A program made the translations under genes and the position numbers. The notes beneath the pieces were generated by a model. That model was not told the DNA's origin, searched no databases, and saw only the letters and a program-made list of their open reading frames with translations. This document shows, one piece after another, positions 34,989-43,929 of a stretch of DNA of 64,000 bases (the first letter of the stretch is position 1; each line of letters opens with the position of its first letter). The stretch spans positions 1 to 64,000 of the forward strand of contig JBBRLS010000002.1 of the NCBI GenBank assembly GCA_038231215.1, given 5' to 3'. The DNA is from Schlegelella_A sp038231215 (GTDB taxonomy: Bacteria; Pseudomonadota; Gammaproteobacteria; Burkholderiales; Burkholderiaceae_C).

Positions 34989-35054
34989 GTCATCCTGAGC
35001 GAAGCGAAGGATCTCGTGGCCGGCGTCGAGATCCCTCGCTTCGCTCAGGATGAC
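34989..35054. repeat. Palindromic intergenic repeat, copy 1
   Basis: A 66-bp near-perfect inverted repeat: 28-base arms starting GTCATCCTGAGCGAAGCG with one mismatch and a ~10-base loop. A second copy lies at 60518-60583. Both lie between convergent genes. It belongs to a widespread type of dispersed extragenic palindrome and probably works as a bidirectional terminator. Confidence 0.85.
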
Positions 35055-35070
35055 GGCAGGGCCCGCTCGC

Positions 35071-36120
35071 TCAGTCGCGCTGCTCGCGCCAGAGGCCGAG
35101 CACCTGCTGCACCGGTCGGTCCGAGAAGCTGAACAGCATCGTGTCCGCGCGGGCTTCGAGGGCGAAGCTGTGCCACGAGGGCACGACGAAGATGTCGCGC
35201 CTCCCGAACTCGAAGCGCTGCTCGCCGATCGTGGCGCGGCCACCGCCTTCGAGGCAGACGTGCACGCTCGAGTCGCTGCTGCGAGAGGGCCGCGTTTCGA
35301 AGCCGGCGGGCAGGCGCTGCGCAAAGGTGCCGATGGTTGGCATCGGCGAGCGGCCGGTGGCCGGATTGACGAAGCGCAGCTTGAAACCGTGGTGCGGGTC
35401 GGCCTCGGACCGCGAGATGCCGAGCAGCGACTCGCGCGTTCGCGCGAACGGATAGACGAACACCTTGCTCGGCTCCGATGCGGCCGGCTCGTGGTCCATC
35501 GGCAGCAGGTTCATGCCGTAGCGGGCCAGCGCGTCGCCCTCGGGCCGAGTCGATGCCTGCGACTTGGCGGCGCTCTTTTCGGCGAAGCCGACGTCGAGAA
35601 AGCGCACCAGAGGGATGTCGAGGCCGTCGAGCCAGACGACCGGCTCGCCGCCATCGTTGCCGTGATCGTGGAAGGTCCACGAGGGCGTGATGATGAAGTC
35701 GCCGTAGCGCATGGTCGTGCGCTCGCCGTCGACTGCGGTATAGGCGCCTTCGCCGTCGAGCACGAGGCGCAGCGCCGACTGCGTGTGCCGGTGCGCCGGC
35801 GCTACCTCGCCGGGCAGGATGAGCTGAAGGCCGGCATAGAGCGACTGCGTGATGCACGACTGGCCACGCAATGCCGGGTTCTCGAGGATGAGAACACGAC
35901 GCTCGGCCTCCTCGGCCGTGATGAGCGCGCCGGCTTCCATGACGTGATCGCGGATCGCGTCGTAGCGCCAGATCGCCGCGGCGACCGGGCTCTTCGGCTG
36001 CGGCGGCACGAGCGCGCTCAGCACTTCCCAGAGCGGCGTCATGCCGAGTGCGCCGATACGCTCGTAGAAAGCGCGCCGTGCCCCGGCGCTGCTCGCGGCG
36101 ACGGCGTCGTGGCGGTCCAT
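35071..36120 (-). CDS. gtdA: Gentisate 1,2-dioxygenase
   Basis: 349 residues, a bicupin. The first cupin has PAHRHTQSALRLVLDGEGAYTAVDGE with iron ligands His110 and His112 and a downstream His in WTFHDHGND. The second, degenerate cupin is near the C-terminus (VHVCLEGGGRATIGEQRFEF, VPSWHSF). The enzyme opens gentisate (2,5-dihydroxybenzoate) with oxygen to give maleylpyruvate. Start chosen at 36120 for family length; no strong ribosome site is seen there or at the next ATG upstream. No maleylpyruvate isomerase or fumarylpyruvate hydrolase gene is adjacent. Related salicylate or 1-hydroxy-2-naphthoate dioxygenases are alternatives. Confidence 0.88.
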   Translation of the reverse strand: MDRHDAVAASSAGARRAFYERIGALGMTPLWEVLSALVPPQPKSPVAAAIWRYDAIRDHVMEAGALITAEEAERRVLILENPALRGQSCITQSLYAGLQLILPGEVAPAHRHTQSALRLVLDGEGAYTAVDGERTTMRYGDFIITPSWTFHDHGNDGGEPVVWLDGLDIPLVRFLDVGFAEKSAAKSQASTRPEGDALARYGMNLLPMDHEPAASEPSKVFVYPFARTRESLLGISRSEADPHHGFKLRFVNPATGRSPMPTIGTFAQRLPAGFETRPSRSSDSSVHVCLEGGGRATIGEQRFEFGRRDIFVVPSWHSFALEARADTMLFSFSDRPVQQVLGLWREQRD

Positions 36121-36232
36121 CGGTCGATTGTGGATCAAGGTCACCGGCATCTGCCGGGCAACGGGGCAAGCCCGCTGGCCGCGCCCGGCGCGCCGAGGTA
36201 CAACGTGGGCCGAGTTCCGAGCGGAGGTCGTC

Positions 36233-37942
36233 ATGACCCAGATGAAACACCTGAGCATCGTCGACGGCGCCTTCCTGCACCTGGAAAGCGCCGAGATGCC
36301 GATGCACGTCGGCAGCCTCAACCTGTTCGAGCCGCCCGTCGGCTACAGCGGCGAGGGCTACTACGAAGCGGTGAAGGCGCACGTCGCCAAGCGTATGCAT
36401 ATGGCGCCGGTCTTCACGCGCAAGCTCGCGCTGATGCCCTTCGACCTGGCCAATCCGGTCTGGATCCACGACGACGATATCGATCTCGACTACCACGTCC
36501 GCTACATGATGCTGCCCAAGCCGGGCACGCTCCAGCAGCTCGAGGCGCTGGCCGCGCGTCTGCATTCGATGCTGCTCGACCGCAGCCGCCCGCTCTGGGA
36601 GTTCTACGTGATCGAGGGACTGGCCGATGGCCGCATCGGTTTCTACGGCAAGGTCCATCACGCAGCCGTCGACGGCCAGGCCGGCGTCGCGATGGCGACC
36701 AGCCTGTTTGACCTGACGCCCGAGCCGCGTCACGTCAAGCCGCCGCGCGAGGTGCGTGCCAATACCTACCAGCTCGGCGTCGCCGAGCTGCTCGCCGCGG
36801 CGCTGCAGAACCAGGCGCGTCAGCTCGTCGAGAGCCTGAAGCTGCTGCCGTCGCTGGCGAAGACGATCGCCGGCGCGGCTCGCGACGCGATCGCCGAACG
36901 CCGCGGCGAGACGGCCGAAGACCGCGCCGCGCGCAAAGCGGCGGCGCCGGGCAGCTCGTTCAAGTTCGCACCGGCCACGCCGTTCAACCGTTCGGTCACC
37001 AACCAGCGCGCCTTCTCGGCGGTGTCGTTGCCACTGCCCGAGGTCAAGGCGATCGGCAAGTCGGTTGGCGCCTCGATCAACGATGTCGTGCTCTGGCTGT
37101 GCAGCACGGCGCTGCGTTCGTACCTGAAGGAAAGCCGCGAGCTGCCCGACAAGACGCTCGTCGCCGCCGTGCCGATCTCGTTGCGCCAGGAAGGCGACAC
37201 GACGGCCAACAACCAGGTCGCCGGCACCTTGATCGACCTCGGCACCGAGATCGCCGACCCAGCCGAGCGGCTGAAGGCGATCCAGCGCGGCACGGCGGCG
37301 ATGAAGAAGCAGATGGGCACTTTTCGCGGTGTCATCCCGACCGACTTTCCGTCGCTCGGCTCGCCCTGGCTGATCGCAGGGCTGGGTGCGCTCTACGGCA
37401 GGTCGCGCATCGCCGACTGGCTGCGCTTGGCCAACGTGACGATCTCCAACGTGCCCGGCTCGAAGGCGCCGGTCTACCTGGTCGGCGCGAAGATGACCGA
37501 CTACTACCCGCTGTCGATCGTCGTGCACGGCGTGGCGCTCAACATCACGGTGCAGAGCCACGTCGATCAGCTCTGCTTCGGCCTGATCGCCTGCCGGCGC
37601 GCCGTGCCCGACGTGCACGAGCTCGGCCAGCATTTGCAGCGCGCGATGCAGACGCTGCGCGCGCTGGTCGCCGCGCCGGCGCTCGCCGCGCCGGAGAAGA
37701 AGGCGGCGGCGGTCGAGGCGGCTCTGCCGGCGACAGCGGCGGCATCGCACGACAACGGCGCCCCGCCCAAGCGTTCGCGCAGGTCGGGCTCGCAGAGCTC
37801 GGCGGGCTCGCAAAGCTCGGCGGGTTCGCCCCGGCCGGCACGCTCGCCGCGCTTGCGCGTCGTGCCGGCGGTGGCGCAGGCCGCGCAGACGGTGGCGCCT
37901 GTCGCGAAGCGCAAGACGCGCAGCACGGCAGCCTCGCGCTGA
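36233..37942 (+). CDS. Wax ester synthase / diacylglycerol acyltransferase (WS/DGAT)
   Basis: 569 residues, somewhat longer than the ~460-480 typical of the family. The catalytic HHxxxDG motif is at residues 142-148 (HHAAVDG). Other family segments are LSIVDGAFLHLESAEMPMHVG, RSRPLWEFYVIEGL, SINDVVLWLCSTALRSYL and NVTISNVPGS. It transfers acyl-CoA to fatty alcohols or diacylglycerol for storage lipid. The last ~70 residues are a Ser/Arg/Ala-rich basic tail, part of which is a tandem repeat of a six-residue GSQSSA unit. GGAGG precedes the ATG at 5 bases. Confidence 0.93.
   Translation: MTQMKHLSIVDGAFLHLESAEMPMHVGSLNLFEPPVGYSGEGYYEAVKAHVAKRMHMAPVFTRKLALMPFDLANPVWIHDDDIDLDYHVRYMMLPKPGTLQQLEALAARLHSMLLDRSRPLWEFYVIEGLADGRIGFYGKVHHAAVDGQAGVAMATSLFDLTPEPRHVKPPREVRANTYQLGVAELLAAALQNQARQLVESLKLLPSLAKTIAGAARDAIAERRGETAEDRAARKAAAPGSSFKFAPATPFNRSVTNQRAFSAVSLPLPEVKAIGKSVGASINDVVLWLCSTALRSYLKESRELPDKTLVAAVPISLRQEGDTTANNQVAGTLIDLGTEIADPAERLKAIQRGTAAMKKQMGTFRGVIPTDFPSLGSPWLIAGLGALYGRSRIADWLRLANVTISNVPGSKAPVYLVGAKMTDYYPLSIVVHGVALNITVQSHVDQLCFGLIACRRAVPDVHELGQHLQRAMQTLRALVAAPALAAPEKKAAAVEAALPATAAASHDNGAPPKRSRRSGSQSSAGSQSSAGSPRPARSPRLRVVPAVAQAAQTVAPVAKRKTRSTAASR
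37786..37829 (+). repeat. 18-bp tandem repeat inside the WS/DGAT tail
   Basis: Two nearly identical 18-base units (37786-37803 and 37804-37821, one mismatch) and a partial third encode the GSQSSA repeats. In frame, so copy number could change without disrupting the gene. Confidence 0.75.
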
Positions 37943-37948
37943 GCCGCC

Positions 37949-38308
37949 ATGAGGATCGCTGCCGATATCCTGGTCGCCATCGTCGCGCTGCTGCACGTCT
38001 GGTTTCTCGTCCTCGAGATGTTCCTGTGGGACAAGCCGCTCGGTCTCAAGACCTTCCGGCAAACGCCAGAGGCCGCGGCGACGAGCAAGGTGCTCGCCGC
38101 CAACCAGGGCCTCTACAACGGCTTTCTCGCCGCTGGCCTGTTCTGGGGGCTCTGGCTCAGTGCTGCGGGATCTTCAGTGAAGCTCTTCTTCCTCGGCTGC
38201 GTTGTCGTGGCCGGCGTGTACGGCGCGGCGACGGTGGGCAAGAAGATCCTTTTCGTGCAGGCGCTTCCGGCGGCCCTGGCGATCGCGCTGCTCCTCGCGT
38301 CGTCCTGA
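37949..38308 (+). CDS. DUF1304 membrane protein
   Basis: 119 residues with four hydrophobic helices. The family signature LEMFLWDKPLGLKTF ... KVLAANQGLYNGFLAAGL is clear. Function is unknown. It starts 6 bp after the WS/DGAT gene and is probably on the same transcript. Confidence 0.9.
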   Translation: MRIAADILVAIVALLHVWFLVLEMFLWDKPLGLKTFRQTPEAAATSKVLAANQGLYNGFLAAGLFWGLWLSAAGSSVKLFFLGCVVVAGVYGAATVGKKILFVQALPAALAIALLLASS

Positions 38309-38352
38309 ATCGTCGGAGCGGCTCTCAGCCTCCGGCGAACGGGGCAGCCCGC

Positions 38353-40698
38353 TCAGTATTCGATGCGCGCCCGGCCGCAGCGCTTGGCGCGGTAGAGCGC
38401 GGCGTCGGCGATCTCGACCAGCATGCCGCTGTCGACGCCGGCCGTGGCGATCTGGCTGGCGACGCCGATCGAGATCGTCAGCCAGGCCGAGGTGGCCGAG
38501 GCGCGGTGCTCGATCTTCGCGTCGCCGACGATCTGTGCGCAGCGCTCGGCGGCGCGGCGCGCCTCGTCGAGGTCGGCGCCCGGCAGGAGCAGGGCGAACT
38601 CCTCGCCGCCGTAGCGCGCCACCAGCTCGCCGCCGCGCCGCATCGCCTGGCCGACCATGCGCGCCACCTGGCGCAGGCAGACGTCGCCGGAAGGATGGCC
38701 GTAGTGGTCGTTGTATTCCTTGAAGTGGTCGATGTCGATCATGAGCAGGCCGACCGGTTCGCCGCGCCGCGCGGCGCGCGCCCACTCGGTCTTCAGCGTC
38801 TGGTCGAACATGCGCCGGTTGCCGACCTCGGTCAGCGAATCGGTGGTCGAAAGGCGCGTGAGCTGCTCGTTGAGGCGGTGCATCTCGAGCAGGGTCGTCT
38901 TCTTCTCGGTGATGTCCTGGAAGGCGCCGAGCAGGCGCACCGGCTTGCCGTCCTCGACCACGGCGATGCCCTGCGAGCGAACCCAGCGCGGGTTGCCCTT
39001 GGCCGTGACGAAGGGCAGCTCGAGATCCCAGGGCGTGCCGTGGGCGGCGCCGGCTTCCACGGCGGCGCGGATCGCCGGCTGCGCTTCCGGCGCGTAGAAG
39101 TCGATCGCGTTGTCCAGGCTCGGCATCGTGCCGGGATCCAGCTCGTGGATGCGGAAGACCTGCTCGGTCCAGTCGAGCCGCTGGGTCGCGATATCGAGCT
39201 CCCAGCCGCCGATCTGCGCAAGCTCGCCGGTGCGCTTCAGCATCGCGGCCGAGCGCTCGATCTGCGCTTCGGCAGTCTTGCGCCGGCTCAGGTCCATGTG
39301 CGTGCCCGCCATGCGCACGGCGATGCCGAACTCGTCGCGCTCGACGACCTTGCCGCGGCTCAGCAACCAGACCCAGTGGCCGTTCTTGTGGCGGACGCGA
39401 AACTCGCATTCGTAGGCCGCCGTCTCGCCGCGAAAGTGCGCCTCGACGCCGCTCAGCATGCGCTCGCGATCGGCGCCGTGGATGATGCTGTGCCATTCGC
39501 CGCCGAACTCGCCGATCTCGCCCGGCTTGTAGCCGAGCTGCTGGCGCGTCACCTCGTTGTGCTCGAAGCGGTCGCCGCGCAGGTCCCAGTCCCAGAGGCC
39601 CAGGTCGGCGCCTTGCAGCGCCAGTTCGAGCTGCTCCGCGCTTTGCCGGCGTTCGCGCGCGGCGCTCTCGGCGAGCCTGGCGAAGGCCTTGCGCCGCCAT
39701 TGCGCGCTGTGCAGGCCGAAGGCGGCTGCGGCACAGAGGATGACGAAGAAGATCGAGTACTCGAGCGCCTGCTGCCGCCACGGCCGGAACACCTCGGGAA
39801 TGGCGCGGCTGACGGTAATGACGAGCGGCTTGTCCATGTGCTGCTCGGGCGGCGCGACGTTGCGCAGCGCCGTCATGCGCTCGCCGGTCCCGACGGGTGC
39901 GGCGGGCGGTTCGACCGCCGGCGCGGTCGCCAGCGTGCCCGGGCCGCCGACCTCGGCGTGCGCCGTGTCGCGCGGCATCGTCACGAACACCTTGCCGTCG
40001 CTGTGCGCGAGCGAGACCCACATGTCGGGCGCGTACAGCACCGAGCGCATCAGGACCTCGAAGTACTCGGGCTCGAGGGCGGCGATGACGATGCCGGCGA
40101 AGCTGCCGTTCGGCCCGACGATCGCCCGCGCGAAGACGATGGTGTAGTTGCCGAGAGAGGTCTTGTACGGCGAGGCGACGTAGAGCGTGGCCGGGTCGCG
40201 GCCGGACTTGGGCACGCGAAAGTAGTCGCGATCGCTGAAGTCGCGCCCGAGCAAGGCGTCGACGCTGGTCGCGACGACGGTGCCGTCGGGATCGAGCAGG
40301 ACCATCGAGCGCACGCCGGGGATGGCGTCGCTCAGCGCCTTCAGGCGCAGGGAGAGCAGCGACGACACGCTGTAGATGGGCGTGCCGAGAAATTCCTCGC
40401 GCACGCTCACCAACGCGCGGTTGATGCCGTCGAGCTGCTGGCCGACGTTTTCCTCGACGACGCGCGCCTGTACCTGCAGCCGGTCGCGCTCGGTGGTGTC
40501 GGCGGCGCCGTGCGTCTTGGCCAAGGCGTAGCCGATGATCGCGCCGACGATCGCCAGCAAGACGAGCAGCGCCAGCCACTCGGCGAGGAAGTGATGGTCG
40601 AAGGGCGGGCGCGATCGCGGGTGCGGCGGCTCGACCCGCTCCGGGGCCTCGCCCAGCGCGCTCGGCTCGAAGGCGGAGAGGACCGAATCGATCGTCAT
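38353..40698 (-). CDS. Membrane diguanylate cyclase with periplasmic sensor and two PAS domains
   Basis: 781 residues. TM1 at about residues 38-60, a ~260-residue periplasmic dCACHE-like sensor (VRSMVLLDPDGTVVATS, DFSDRDYFRVPKSGRDP, ARAIVGPNGSFAGIVIAAL), TM2 near 325-345, two PAS domains (LWDWDLRGDRFEHNEV; GWELDIATQRLDWTEQV) and a C-terminal GGDEF domain with an intact GGEEF at 697-701. It should make c-di-GMP. The inhibitory site reads RGGE instead of RxxD, so product inhibition may be weakened. Divergent from the helicase gene. Confidence 0.93.
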   Translation of the reverse strand: MTIDSVLSAFEPSALGEAPERVEPPHPRSRPPFDHHFLAEWLALLVLLAIVGAIIGYALAKTHGAADTTERDRLQVQARVVEENVGQQLDGINRALVSVREEFLGTPIYSVSSLLSLRLKALSDAIPGVRSMVLLDPDGTVVATSVDALLGRDFSDRDYFRVPKSGRDPATLYVASPYKTSLGNYTIVFARAIVGPNGSFAGIVIAALEPEYFEVLMRSVLYAPDMWVSLAHSDGKVFVTMPRDTAHAEVGGPGTLATAPAVEPPAAPVGTGERMTALRNVAPPEQHMDKPLVITVSRAIPEVFRPWRQQALEYSIFFVILCAAAAFGLHSAQWRRKAFARLAESAARERRQSAEQLELALQGADLGLWDWDLRGDRFEHNEVTRQQLGYKPGEIGEFGGEWHSIIHGADRERMLSGVEAHFRGETAAYECEFRVRHKNGHWVWLLSRGKVVERDEFGIAVRMAGTHMDLSRRKTAEAQIERSAAMLKRTGELAQIGGWELDIATQRLDWTEQVFRIHELDPGTMPSLDNAIDFYAPEAQPAIRAAVEAGAAHGTPWDLELPFVTAKGNPRWVRSQGIAVVEDGKPVRLLGAFQDITEKKTTLLEMHRLNEQLTRLSTTDSLTEVGNRRMFDQTLKTEWARAARRGEPVGLLMIDIDHFKEYNDHYGHPSGDVCLRQVARMVGQAMRRGGELVARYGGEEFALLLPGADLDEARRAAERCAQIVGDAKIEHRASATSAWLTISIGVASQIATAGVDSGMLVEIADAALYRAKRCGRARIEY

Positions 40699-40819
40699 GG
40701 CGGGGGCGCGGGCAGCGCCCGGCCCATTCCTGAAACGCGGGACATGCGGGGTCTTCGGCAACAGGGCGGCGAAATGAAGCGCGCATCGAGGCTGAATCGC
40801 ACGCCGATGTGGCCGCCCG

Positions 40820-42997
40820 GTGCACGCAGCCGGGCTGGATGGAACTACAGTCCACGCCACGGCCCCTGCCCCGACTCCCACCTTGCCTGACATCTTGCCT
40901 CCCGCTCCGGAGCGAACCGAGCGTTTCGTAGCGCCGATCTTCCGCAAGCTCAACCCCGCGCAGCGGCGCGCGGTCGAGTACGGAAGCATCGCGAGCGATG
41001 GCGGGACCGGTCCGCTGCTCGTCATCGCCGGTGCCGGCTCGGGCAAGACGCTGACGCTCGCGGCCCGCGTCGCCCGGCTCGTGCTCGAAGGCGCCGACCC
41101 GTCGCGCATCCTCATGCTGACTTTTTCGCGCCGCGCCGCCGCCGAGATGGAACGGCGTGTCGGCCGCGCCCTGCATGAAGCGCTCGACCTCGCGCCGCTG
41201 CGCGGCGCGCCGCGCCTGGCCTGGTGCGGCACCTTTCACGCCGTGGGCGCGCGCCTGCTGCGCGCCCACGCGGCGCAGGTCGGGCTGGATGCCGCGTTCA
41301 CCGTCGACGATCGCGGCGAGTCCGAAGATCTGCTCCATGTGCTGCGCCAGCGTCTCGGACTGGCCGCGACGCGCAGGCGCTTTCCGCAGAAGTCGACCTG
41401 CCTCTCGATCTACTCGCGCGTCGTCAACTCGCGGGCCTCGCTGACCGAGGTACTGGCCGGCACGTTCCCCTGGTGCGCCGAATGGCACGACGAATTGAAG
41501 CACCTGTTCGCCGCCTACGCCGCCGAAAAGCAGGCGCAGCGCGTGCTCGACTTCGACGACCTGCTCGTCTGGTGGGCGGCGGCGCTCGCCGAGCCCGCCA
41601 TCGCAGCGGCGATGGCGGGCCGCTTCGACCACATCCTCGTCGACGAGTACCAGGACACCAACCGGCTGCAGGCCGAGATCCTGTTCGCGCTCCGGCCCGC
41701 CGGCCGCGGCCTCACCGTCGTCGGCGACGACGCCCAGGCGATCTATTCATTTCGCGCCGCCGAGGTGCGCAACATCCTCGACTTCGCGGGCCGCTTCACG
41801 CCGCCCGCCGAGGTCGTGACGCTCGAACGCAACTACCGGTCGACGGTGCCGCTGCTGGCGGCGTCGAACGCGGTCATCGCGCTGGCCGCCGAGCGCCACG
41901 CCAAGGACCTGTGGAGCGACACGCCAATGGTCGAGCCGCCCGCCATCGTCTGGGTCGCCGGCGAAAGCGAGCAGGCCGCGTGGGTCGCCGATCGCGTGCT
42001 GCAGCTTCGCGAAACAGGCCTCTCGTTGAAGAGCCAGGCGGTGCTGTTCCGCGCCGCGCAACACAGTGCCGCGCTCGAGCTCGAGCTGGCGCGCCGCAAC
42101 ATCCCGTTCGTCAAGTACGGCGGTCTGAAATTCCTCGACTCGGCGCACGTCAAGGATGTGCTGGCCGTGTTGCGCTTCGCCGCCAACCCGCGTGGCGAGC
42201 GCGCCGGCTTGCGCGCGCTGCAACTCGTGCCGGGCATCGGGCCGGCGAGTGCGGCGCGTCTCATGGCGCAAGTCGCCGGCGCCGGCGATCCCGGGTCGGC
42301 GCTGCATGCCTTCGCGCCCGCGGCGTCGTGCGCGCCGGCCTGGCACGAGTTTGCCGCCGTGTTCGACGCGCTGCGCCGGTCTGGCTCGCCCTGGCCGGAC
42401 GAGATCGCTGCGGTCGAGCGCTGGTACCGGCCGCAGCTCGAGCGGTTGCACGACGACGCCGCGCCGCGTGCCGCGGATATCGCGCATCTGGTGAGTCTGG
42501 CGGCGGGCTATCCGTCGCGCGAGCGCTTCCTGACCGAGCTGGCGCTCGACCCACCGGCCGCGACGAGCGACGAGTCCGGGCCCGGCGGCCACGACGAGGA
42601 CTACCTCATCCTCTCGACCATCCATTCGGCCAAGGGCCAGGAATGGAGCGCCGTCTCGGTGCTCAATGTCGTCGACGGCTGCATCCCCTCGGACATGGCC
42701 ACCGGCTCGTCGGCCGAGATCGAGGAAGAGCGCCGGCTGCTCTACGTCGCCATGACGCGGGCGCGCCATCATCTTCACCTTCTCGTGCCGCAGCGCTTCT
42801 ACGTCACGCAGCAGGCAGCCTATGGCGACCGGCACGTCTACGCGTCGATCAGCCGCTTTCTGCCGGAGGCGATCCGCGATCGCTTTGTGCACCTGACGCA
42901 AGCGAAAGAAGAGGCGATGCTTGCCGATGCGCAAGGCGACGCAACGATCGCCGTTCGCGCCGATCTCGCAGGGCGCGTGCTGTCGGCCTGGCGCTAG
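40820..42997 (+). CDS. UvrD/Rep-type superfamily 1 DNA helicase
   Basis: About 725 residues. Q-motif-like LNPAQRRAVEYG, Walker A GAGSGKT (residues 71-77), motif Ia LTFSRRAAAEMERRV, Walker B VDEYQDT, GDDAQAIYSFRAA, LERNYRS, STIHSAKGQEW and VAMTRARHHL are all present. It is an ATP-driven 3'-5' single-strand translocase for repair or replication restart. The start is uncertain: the GTG used here lacks a ribosome site, and conserved sequence begins only near residue 36. The N-terminal Pro/Thr-rich stretch may be partly untranslated. Confidence 0.9.
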   Translation: MHAAGLDGTTVHATAPAPTPTLPDILPPAPERTERFVAPIFRKLNPAQRRAVEYGSIASDGGTGPLLVIAGAGSGKTLTLAARVARLVLEGADPSRILMLTFSRRAAAEMERRVGRALHEALDLAPLRGAPRLAWCGTFHAVGARLLRAHAAQVGLDAAFTVDDRGESEDLLHVLRQRLGLAATRRRFPQKSTCLSIYSRVVNSRASLTEVLAGTFPWCAEWHDELKHLFAAYAAEKQAQRVLDFDDLLVWWAAALAEPAIAAAMAGRFDHILVDEYQDTNRLQAEILFALRPAGRGLTVVGDDAQAIYSFRAAEVRNILDFAGRFTPPAEVVTLERNYRSTVPLLAASNAVIALAAERHAKDLWSDTPMVEPPAIVWVAGESEQAAWVADRVLQLRETGLSLKSQAVLFRAAQHSAALELELARRNIPFVKYGGLKFLDSAHVKDVLAVLRFAANPRGERAGLRALQLVPGIGPASAARLMAQVAGAGDPGSALHAFAPAASCAPAWHEFAAVFDALRRSGSPWPDEIAAVERWYRPQLERLHDDAAPRAADIAHLVSLAAGYPSRERFLTELALDPPAATSDESGPGGHDEDYLILSTIHSAKGQEWSAVSVLNVVDGCIPSDMATGSSAEIEEERRLLYVAMTRARHHLHLLVPQRFYVTQQAAYGDRHVYASISRFLPEAIRDRFVHLTQAKEEAMLADAQGDATIAVRADLAGRVLSAWR

Positions 42998-43008
42998 GCG
43001 CGAAAGAA

Positions 43009-43042
43009 AGCGGCAGTGCCGACCGCCGCCGACACTGCCGCT
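43009..43042. terminator. Hairpin after the helicase gene
   Basis: A 10-bp perfect stem AGCGGCAGTG / CACTGCCGCT with a 14-base loop, 12 bp after the helicase stop codon. Confidence 0.6.
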
Positions 43043-43047
43043 GTCGA

Positions 43048-43076
43048 CGAGCCCCTGTCGTTTCGACAAGAGCTCG
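43048..43076. terminator. Second hairpin in the convergent helicase/csbD gap
   Basis: CGAGC-CCC-TGTCG-TTT-CGACA-AGA-GCTCG: two 5-bp stems separated by a symmetric internal loop. Placed 32 bp from the end of the leftward CsbD gene; probably its terminator. Confidence 0.45.
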
Positions 43077-43108
43077 ACCCTTGGGGCCTGCGAACAGGCC
43101 CGCCATCG

Positions 43109-43294
43109 TCACATCTTGTCGATGGCTTTCTTGACCTTTTCCTTGGCGTCGCCGTAGCCGGCCTGCGCCTTGCCGGCCGCCTTGTCGAGCGCGCCTTCGA
43201 CTTGCAGATCGCGGTTGCCGACGACCTTGCCGGTCGTTTGCTTGATGCTGCCCTTGGCCTCTTCGACGCGGCCCTTGACTTGATCCTTGTTCAT
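43109..43294 (-). CDS. CsbD-family stress protein
   Basis: 61 residues, strongly charged and helical: MNKDQVKGRVEEAKGSIK ... DLQVEGALDKAAGKAQAGYGDAKEKVKKAIDK. This is the CsbD/YjbJ family of small stress-induced proteins of unknown mechanism (sigma-B controlled in Bacillus, osmotically induced in enterics). Monocistronic. The 140-bp upstream stretch probably holds its promoter, but I cannot place it. Confidence 0.93.
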   Translation of the reverse strand: MNKDQVKGRVEEAKGSIKQTTGKVVGNRDLQVEGALDKAAGKAQAGYGDAKEKVKKAIDKM

Positions 43295-43437
43295 GAAAAA
43301 TCCTCTCGGTGAGACGGTTGCGGGTACTCGGCGAAAGCCGGTAGAAGCACTGTCTCAGGAGCGCGTTGGGTGGTCTGTCGGCGGTCGCAAGAAGGCCGCG
43401 TAGGACGAGGCCGGCCGCCGTTTCGGCCCGTGCTGAT

Positions 43438-43731
43438 TCAGCCCGGGGCGCCCACCGGGCCGCGCGCCGCCCGCGCGAAGAGGCCGCCGCCCAGGTCCAT
43501 CAGAAAGGCGCCGAACCAGGCCGAGCCGGAGCCGGTCGGGTACATGCGCTCTTCGCCGGTCGACCAGCATCTCACGCGCAAGACGCCGCCGCGCATGCCG
43601 AACAGGTCGGCCAGGGCGGGTGCGTCGTCGTCTTCCAGCTCGAAGTCGCCGATCTCGAAGCCCTTGGCGCGCAACACGCCGCGCAGCGCCAGGGCGGCGG
43701 GCGGCGAGTCGAGGAGGGTGTGCGAGTTCAT
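43438..43731 (-). CDS. Hypothetical protein
   Basis: 97 residues from the ATG chosen; a GTG six codons upstream is also possible, and neither has a clear ribosome site. Sequence character (EIGDFELEDDD, LRVRCWSTGEERMYPTGSGSAWFGAFLMDLGGG) and codon use look coding. It resembles small uncharacterised proteins common in Burkholderiales. No motif suggests a function. It is soluble, with no signal peptide. Confidence 0.6.
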   Translation of the reverse strand: MNSHTLLDSPPAALALRGVLRAKGFEIGDFELEDDDAPALADLFGMRGGVLRVRCWSTGEERMYPTGSGSAWFGAFLMDLGGGLFARAARGPVGAPG

Positions 43732-43929
43732 GAGCATCGATTGCCGCACATCATCGGCAAGGTCGGTGTCGGACGGTGCCGCGCGCGCACGTCGTCCGTA
43801 GGCAATCCCGTGCGTTTTTCGCGGCCCGCTGGCCCGCGTGCCCGCCGTTACCGGCGCAAACGGAAGGGGTTCGCAACGGCGCTACAGTCCGGCCTCTCCC
43901 AGCTCACCGGCGCATGCGCTGCGAACGTC

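Noticed and set aside
37099..40890. 1263-codon open frame on the + strand
   Set aside because: It runs out of frame through the WS/DGAT gene and antisense to the diguanylate cyclase. Arg/Ala/Gly-rich composition without motifs is typical of frames kept open by high GC.
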